NCBI GenBank assembly: GCA_000507305.1
Contig: DF239854.1
Coordinates: 124,590-188,589, forward strand
Source: Breviolum minutum Mf 1.05b.01
Lineage: Eukaryota; Sar; Dinophyceae; Suessiales; Symbiodiniaceae
Direction of reading: 5' to 3'
Length of the DNA stretch: 64,000 nucleotides
This document shows, piece after piece, positions 58,130 to 64,000 of this stretch (its first letter is position 1; every line of letters starts with the position of its first letter). The notes below the pieces were generated by a model. The model saw only the letters and a program-made list of their open reading frames with translations, did no database searches and was not told the DNA's origin. A program made the translations under genes and the position numbers.

Positions 58130-61049
58130 CTAAACAAAGACGTGGGACTCAAGGTAATAACACAGTAACACATGGGCACTGTATTGAACACCAAACAAGC
58201 TCCATGATCCTATGATCCTGTATCTCTGTCTCATCATGCTGTCTCGCTCCAAACCTGCCTCGGATTTTGGTTCCTCCTCCTCATCTACTTCATCGTTCAC
58301 CTGGGCACAACAAAAACGGTGCCCACAGGGAAAACACGGCAAACATACCTTTTTGGACGGTGGACTGAAACCGCTGAAACTCTAACTAGCTAAGACTAAG
58401 AGTCTGAAGTGATTGAACAAATGCAAACATAGACAAGTACCTGTAATATCCTCAAATCATGTTCTGGGAGAACAAATGAAACCTGTAAATTCCTGTAAGA
58501 TGGTCCTCATTGTCGTTCCACCACATTAAGATGGTAAAACACCTGCTATTATTTGGAGTTCTTTCTCCAAGATACTGCATCCAAGGGCATTCCCTTTGTC
58601 ATGGTACTTCTCCTCAGGGTCGAGTGGGCATGAGTTCAGCTTGCCGGCGCAGGTGCTTTCTATAATATCAATAAGGGCAAATGCCATGTAAAGCCAGCAA
58701 ATCCAATTTGTGACAAGCGTCACTGCAAAATCCTGTTGTGCACTGCTACCTAAGTTGCCGGCATGTCCATCACTGTGGAGATGAATTTGGAAACGGGAAG
58801 GTTAAATAGCGGGAAGCAAAAATCGACAGCAAGGGTATCGGTATTGGTTGTGCATCCAAACTTGGCAGGTGTAAGGCACACCTTATTCAAACCCTGTGAT
58901 CACCAAACATTTCGGGTACCTAAAATGGAAGTACCAGTACTCACCTGTATAAGCTGTGTGTAAGGCTTATGTAAGGCAAAACATGGGAACACCCACCCCC
59001 CCCAAGTAGCCTTATAAGGTTTAGTACCTCCATTTTAGGTACCTGAACGAACATGTTGGTATGTGAACACTGTTGCCCACTGTCAGGCATTACCTTGAGC
59101 ATGTACTGAAACAGCCCAATCTCACCTGGGCCACTCTGAAATTTCACTGTTTTCAAATAATACACGGACAAATTTCCGCATCGGGCTAACAGGCCAAGAT
59201 ACCCACGCACTTCATTAAACTGCTATGTTTGGTCTGTGCAGTGATTCGAGTTGTCACAATGTGATCTGTCATCTCGTGAATCAGGAGCAACCTGCAACAG
59301 GAACAGGGAACAAAAAAGCAGTGGGAGAAACACGGAGCAACCAAAAACATCCAAAAGGATGGGTTAAAACACCACAAAGATGAGGAAAGCATCCCTTTTG
59401 TGATCGTCTTCAGTAGTCCCAGGCCGGTTGAGTGGCTATCATCATACTCTTCAATTGCTTTACTGCATTCGAGCTACAGTTTTTTATCATATGTACAAGC
59501 AACTGCACCGTGTCTCTCTGTCTCTGTATCGGACCAAGGGTCAATCCACGATTCATCTCCAGTTGAAAGTGCTGCAGTGGAAGATCATTGGCATCCTCGG
59601 GTCCCAACGACAGTCCCAACGACACTCCCAAGGTAAGGGCGGGCTTATGGTTGTAGTCCTAGTTGAATTGGGGTCAGCGTGAATCACTGTAGTCAAGTCA
59701 TATGACTGTTCATGAGCAACCAAGGTCACTGCATGATTACTTTCAAGGTATCAAAACATACTGCGACCAGGTACGGTTCCAAAAGGCATCTCCAACTGTG
59801 TACCTGCGCACGGTGCCAACCATGGAAGACCGAAGTGGCCAAAAGCATTCAATCAGTGACAGTGTCGAATTTTGAGAAAAAGTGTGCAAAGGTTGCAAAA
59901 TCATGTTGTACACTGAGAGGAACCACATGAAACAGTATGAACCCATATGAACCGTATGACACTGGGTAATTGTTGCCAAACTCCTTACATCTTGACTATG
60001 TGAAGGGATATGAAGGGTGTGATGGAGTGCGAGACAAACCTGTAAATGATTGGAACCTCCAAAAATCACAAGCATCACTCTTCAGGCTTTAACATAGGAT
60101 GGCTGAGGTCAGAACATACCAAATTCAACGAAATCATGCTGAAGACCGGGATAAAGGTCACCATCACCGCCCAGGCATACCTCACTTCCATGAAAATTTC
60201 CATCAGCTGAAACAAATTTGCAGGATCTTTTTTTGAAAATTTTGAATCTAAATCATCTAGGAAAATCTAGAATAGGAGGGATCGCAATTATAGACAAATA
60301 AAAAACATAATATAATCTAATATTATGTTCCTGGCAAAACCTGATAGACTTACCAAGTAAAGAGGTTGAAAGAAGTTCCAAGAGAGTTTCATGTCAAATG
60401 CCGCCTCAAAGACCTTTCCTAGGCGAGCGTCTGCTTAACGATGGCAGCAACAACCAGGGGCGTAGTGATACTGTAGGATAGGATGAGCCTCAAATTTCAC
60501 GGGGACAACCTTTGGACTTCCAACACTGTGCAGTGTTGTGGGAATAAGTTGACCAACTGATGATATTAGGATCATCTGGACAGGTCCCCTGGAAAGGACC
60601 AACCTTATGTAGGTTTAGAATGGTTTAGATAGTAGAACTGTATGCGATCTGAATCTATATCATAAGGTGGAGATGTGCCTGGGAAACAATGGCCTCCTTC
60701 ATGTCAATCTTCGTTTTGGAATGTTCGAGGCACATTTATGTATGGTTCGCAAGATCTACAAGGAGTATTGTGGAAGCAGCAGCAGCCTCCTTAGTCGAGA
60801 CTTGCTCCGAGTTTCTTCTGATTAAGCCAAGCCACAACGTGATGATCTGAGCCCATGGAAACGGAAAGCGCGTGTCCGCGATCTTTTTTGCCTGCGATCT
60901 ATTTGATTCGCTTTGACACCAAAACATTTTGCAAAGCAAAGGAAACATAGCCTATCTATGACAAACATCGCAAACATATTGATCTTCTGAGCTTGTCTTC
61001 GAACGCCACAAAAATGACATAATATTGAAGAATCTCGCACGGCTGAAAG
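58130..61049 (-). CDS. Bestrophin-type anion channel B (partial, multi-exon)
   Basis: Paralogue of channel A on the same strand. Exons: 60963-61049 (LSAVRDSSILCHFCGVRRQA), 60802-60891 (AKKIADTRFPFPWAQIITLW, the FPFP-W-AQ motif), 60354-60430 (ARLGKVFEAAFDMKLSWNFF, GTAAGT donor), 60120-60206 (LMEIFMEVRYAWAVMVTFIP then VFSMISLNL), about 59775-59803 (TQLEMPFGT), 59509-59595 (DANDLPLQHFQLEMNRGLTL), 59043-59219 (FNEVRGYLGLLARCGNLSVY), 58543-58732 (DFAVTLVTNWICWLYMAFAL) and 58130-58300 (VNDEVDEEEEPKSEAGLERD then an SHVFV end and stop). LEMPFGT/DANDLPLQ is the bestrophin signature. As in A, an intron falls directly before the D-x-N-D exon. Two junctions (60354 and 59803) are one base from a clean join, and membership of the last two exons rests on spacing. 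Confidence 0.7.
58915..59043. mobile_element. Inverted-repeat element starting exactly at an intron 5' end
   Basis: GGTACCTAAAATGGAAGTAC and GTACCTCCATTTTAGGTACC face each other across about 90 bp. On the minus strand the element begins at the GTACCT donor of exon 59043-59219. Confidence 0.75.
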
Positions 61050-61149
61050 CTGTGAAGTAGAGCCAAAGCCTATGATCTTTGATGATGTGAAAATGTGCAT
61101 CAGGCATCTTCAAATTAAATGCAAATAAGGGACATTCAGCAAATTTACA

Positions 61150-61780
61150 AAGCCACGCCTGGAATTCAATCTGGAACAACACAACTTGCCACCAAGTATT
61201 GAATGAAAAAGTTGGAAAAAGTTGGAACATGTACAACTAAATCTTCTTCGGTAATCAAGCATCATGTCTCATGTGTCCATGTCTTCCATTAAGAGCCCAA
61301 ACCACAGAGTTGAAGATGGTTCATTCACAGCCAAGGTACGAGAGAGTCTGGTACACCTGAGAGGTTGGGCAGTGTCATGACTGTCATGATCATATCCGGG
61401 CTCTGACTATCACTATGCCTAAATCTGACTACGGTACTATATTTATCTATAAGTTATTATAGTTTTAGTATGTTTTAGTACATTATGACTTAGTCCTGTA
61501 TGATACGGGATTGAAATGTGACTGCATTCGAACAAGACTTCGAAGCCCCCAAGAACTTCCTCCTAAGCGGCCAAAGACCCATACAAATCTGGAGCTGAAG
61601 TCGTATGACGATGACCAACGTGACAAGGCGCTCGGGAGAGAATAGGTGGAGGAATGGTGAGCACGCCAATGTGCTGGTTGTAGGTCACCAAATTCTTCAT
61701 CATATGCTGCAAGGCCTCATCACTTGGACAATACATGAAACATGATCTTCAAAGCTGTTGCACTTGCTCCAGGTATGTTT
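61150..61780. other. Stretch without supported exon
   Basis: No convincing exon on either strand. Confidence 0.35.
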
Positions 61781-61925
61781 ACGTATAGGCGGTGCATGCA
61801 CATCCAAATTCACAATCTGACTGCATACTGGATCTGGAAAAGCCAAGTAGAATAACCAACGAGGAGAAAGCACGGTACAGTGACATCACAGTAGTACGGA
61901 GAAAGATATGCAACCTACCATATGA

Positions 61926-62005
61926 AACGATTACGATGAACTGCACCTCAACTGTTTCGGTGAAAAGAACCGTTTTTTTTGGAGCATCCCAAGATCTCAC
62001 AAACA
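61926..62005 (-). CDS. Possible exon
   Basis: Frame with VRSWDAPKKTVLFTETVEVQ then FIVIVSY up to ATG/GTAGGT. The 5' boundary is not clear. Confidence 0.35.
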
Positions 62006-62115
62006 TCTATAATTGCATCCCCGGGTCATATCACTCTTCCTCAATTTTGTCTACCATCCCACCAGCTGAGCTTTGTTTCAAAAAAAATCCCTTCCAGGCT
62101 CCGAGTGGCTTCAAC

Positions 62116-62199
62116 CTTGTTGAAGCCGTAGATCTCAGTGCAGTCCCTGCGGGCCATTGTGGTGTGACACGGGTAGTTTTGTGGATCTTCCATGAATCC
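62116..62199 (-). CDS. Exon of unidentified gene
   Basis: Exactly 28 codons between GCGCAG and AAG/GTTGAA reading GFMEDPQNYPCHTTMARRDC then TEIYGFNK. Could be 5' sequence of bestrophin B or of another gene. Confidence 0.62.
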
Positions 62200-62470
62200 C
62201 TGCGCGTCAGCAGTTTGGGGATTCAAAAAAAACGTTCATGAAACACTTGAATATTCTGAAGCAATTGGTTGCTCTTGTTTTTTTGGGGGGGAATTGGGGT
62301 GAAACATTCACCCAACATGTGGACTTTTTTTCTCCAAGCTTTGACTGATTTGTAGTGCTGCCATGTGTTTCCTTTCAACAAAAAATGCCCTTCCTTTCAT
62401 CGGATAAATCCCAGCCCCGCCTGAGAAATTTTAAGGTTGCAATGTCGAGGCCTGTGATATCCATACACAC

Positions 62471-62525
62471 CTGGACGGCATCCAACGGCCAGGTCCCGGT
62501 AAGCTGCAATTGCCAGGTCCAATGG
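62471..62525 (-). CDS. Probable exon, frame uncertain
   Basis: Between TTTGCAG and CCAG/GTGTGT reads PLDLAIAAYRDLAVGCRP or HWTWQLQLTGTWPLDAVQ. Confidence 0.4.
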
Positions 62526-62939
62526 CTGCAAACAAATCAGCAAAAAGGATGGAAAATGATGGAAAACCATGCCAAAAAACATGCTTAAGAATTGAAAATC
62601 AATTATATACAAAAAGATATTGTGGCACAATGAACAAACATGAACCAATCAAAATATAGATCCAAAAATGAGTTTGGCAAAAGGTGATTCAATCACCTTA
62701 GGACCATCATCAAGGTCTCTGTTTCGGTGCAGGTTTAAATCTCGCCTGCCCGGCAGCACCTTCTCCACAAATCTCGTCCAAGGCGGAGCCATGCCTTGGG
62801 TAAAACTTCATTGATTGACTGTTGGCAATCCCTTCCAATATCCCCAAAAGCCTCTGATTCCCTTTGCAATTATTATTGTACATATATATTCTTGATTCAA
62901 AACAGCGAGAAAAACATCATCAAACCCATGCTGACGGGA

Positions 62940-62985
62940 ACACTGAATGATGCTACCATTATCAAGACCGAGGTACATAACGCTG
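62940..62985 (-). CDS. Possible small exon
   Basis: VMYLGLDN between GGCCAG and AATG/GTAGCA. Confidence 0.25.
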
Positions 62986-63394
62986 GCCAAGCGGACTAAA
63001 GTATGACCTCATTAACTGGCGAAAATGTCGCTATCAATCTGAGTCAATTGAAGGCTTTGATGTATATTCATGTTGAGTCTGGAAGATCTGGTAACACTCA
63101 GCAAGGAATGGTCCGAATTTATGGCAAGTGTTTCGCTGACGGGTGGATTTTCGGATTCCTAACACTCTCTGATGCGATGCTTTTTGATACCTCTGCTGAA
63201 GTCATCATATCAATCCTGCGCCTTTCAGCTGCCCTAGAACTCTCTCTACGGCACACAGGTCCCGAATTCACCTCAAGCAATAGGGTGCAATCTGCTTAGT
63301 GCAGTGCTGCCTTTCACTCCGATTCAGAAAAGGATGAAAGGGCATCACACCCAAAGCTGTCAAGTCAACCTGTTCAAGCCACGCTTGACTCACT

Positions 63395-63646
63395 TGACTC
63401 AAATGAAGTGCCCAGGGCATGGAAAAAACCCATGCCGAAGCCGATCAAAAGCATATCAACGCCCACTTTTTTAGCGCTTTCGTTTGGAGCCTTGCTGTCC
63501 TTGCTGTCCTTGCTCCACTCGTGCCAGTGCAGCTTCTGCTTGCTGCGCAGCACGTTGGAGCCGTGCCGTCCGTGCCGCGGTCCGTGCCGTCGCTTTGGAG
63601 GCCGAGGCCTTAGAGCTGGCAGCTCCGCACGTGGCTCGTTGAGCCT
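63395..63646 (-). CDS. Basic, Arg/His-rich exon
   Basis: About 84 codons between CTCCGCAG and a consensus donor CAA/GTGAGT. Reads RLNEPRAELPALRPRPPKRR, then LHWHEWSKDSKDSKAPNESA and VGVDMLLIGFGMGFFHALGT. A second frame is open because of the GC-rich start; this one reaches the better donor. Basic linker followed by a hydrophobic segment. Confidence 0.55.
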
Positions 63647-64000
63647 CTGCGGAGGAGATCAGGTGTTCAGCCTCCTCCTGGCAGCAACAATGATGATTTC
63701 CCAGGGTTGAATATGACCAAACAAGCCTCCAGCAACGAGAGCTATATAGATATATATATATATGACATATATGATTTCATGTGTGTACAATTGGGGGGTT
63801 TTTGCCTGCATTGTATTTGCAGGTTTGCTTCTCACACTTGCAAGCAGTGAGTCTGGGGAAATCAGTAAATGTTCGGTCTGCCCCACATGGTTACACAAAA
63901 CACCTGCAATTGGCATTAGCATGGGCACCATGATAGCGCTGAGGCTACGTGAACTATCTCTTTAAGGTCATGTACCTGCATCCAGGCAAACTATCCCTCA

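Noticed and set aside
62731-62765. GGTTTAAATCTCGCC as a tRNA T-arm
   Set aside because: No matching acceptor stem, D-arm or anticodon arm could be drawn around it.

Overview
This window reads as nuclear DNA of a dinoflagellate, most likely a symbiodiniacean or related member of the Suessiales (inference). It has no prokaryotic operons, rRNA or complete tRNA genes. Short coding blocks of about 40-520 bases lie between introns of several hundred bases. Introns often start with GA or GC instead of GT, and almost every convincing exon is on the minus strand, as expected for a unidirectional dinoflagellate gene array. The rest is simple repeats and small hairpin-forming elements. Two assembly gaps are visible: 14 N at 26113 and a single N at 39279.

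Four loci are recognisable. A ubiquitin-eL40 fusion gene (26870 to 23862, five exons) is certain and calibrates the splice rules. Two bestrophin-type anion channel genes (A, 45569 to about 41455; B, about 61049 to 58130) carry the FPFP/AQ, ELENPFG-like and NDLPL-like motifs and share an intron position. A four-helix membrane exon pair at 30867-31616 resembles helices A-D of a microbial rhodopsin. Just downstream lies a HAD-like phosphatase exon pair (30143-30429).

Minus-strand layout, right to left: unidentified exons at 62-63.6 kb; bestrophin B; unidentified exons with stops at 57650 and 57342; a gene ending at 52977; a multi-pass membrane gene ending at 49174; bestrophin A ending near 41455; a gene with an alanine/glutamate/lysine-repeat coil ending at 38065; exons at 34.4-37.8 kb including a Cys-pair exon; the rhodopsin-like and HAD exons; a small gene ending at 27508; ubiquitin-eL40; a short gene ending at 22881; then unidentified exons down to 610, including an ADP-ribosyltransferase-like exon at 20664-21054 and a possible Mei2-type RNA-binding exon at 4594-4738.

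Between the exons are at least three families of roughly 100 bp inverted-repeat elements, further unique inverted repeats, and long trinucleotide arrays. Most exons were called by hand from an acceptor AG, an open frame of exactly the right phase, and a GT, GC or GA donor. Boundaries are therefore models, and gene groupings are tentative unless stated.
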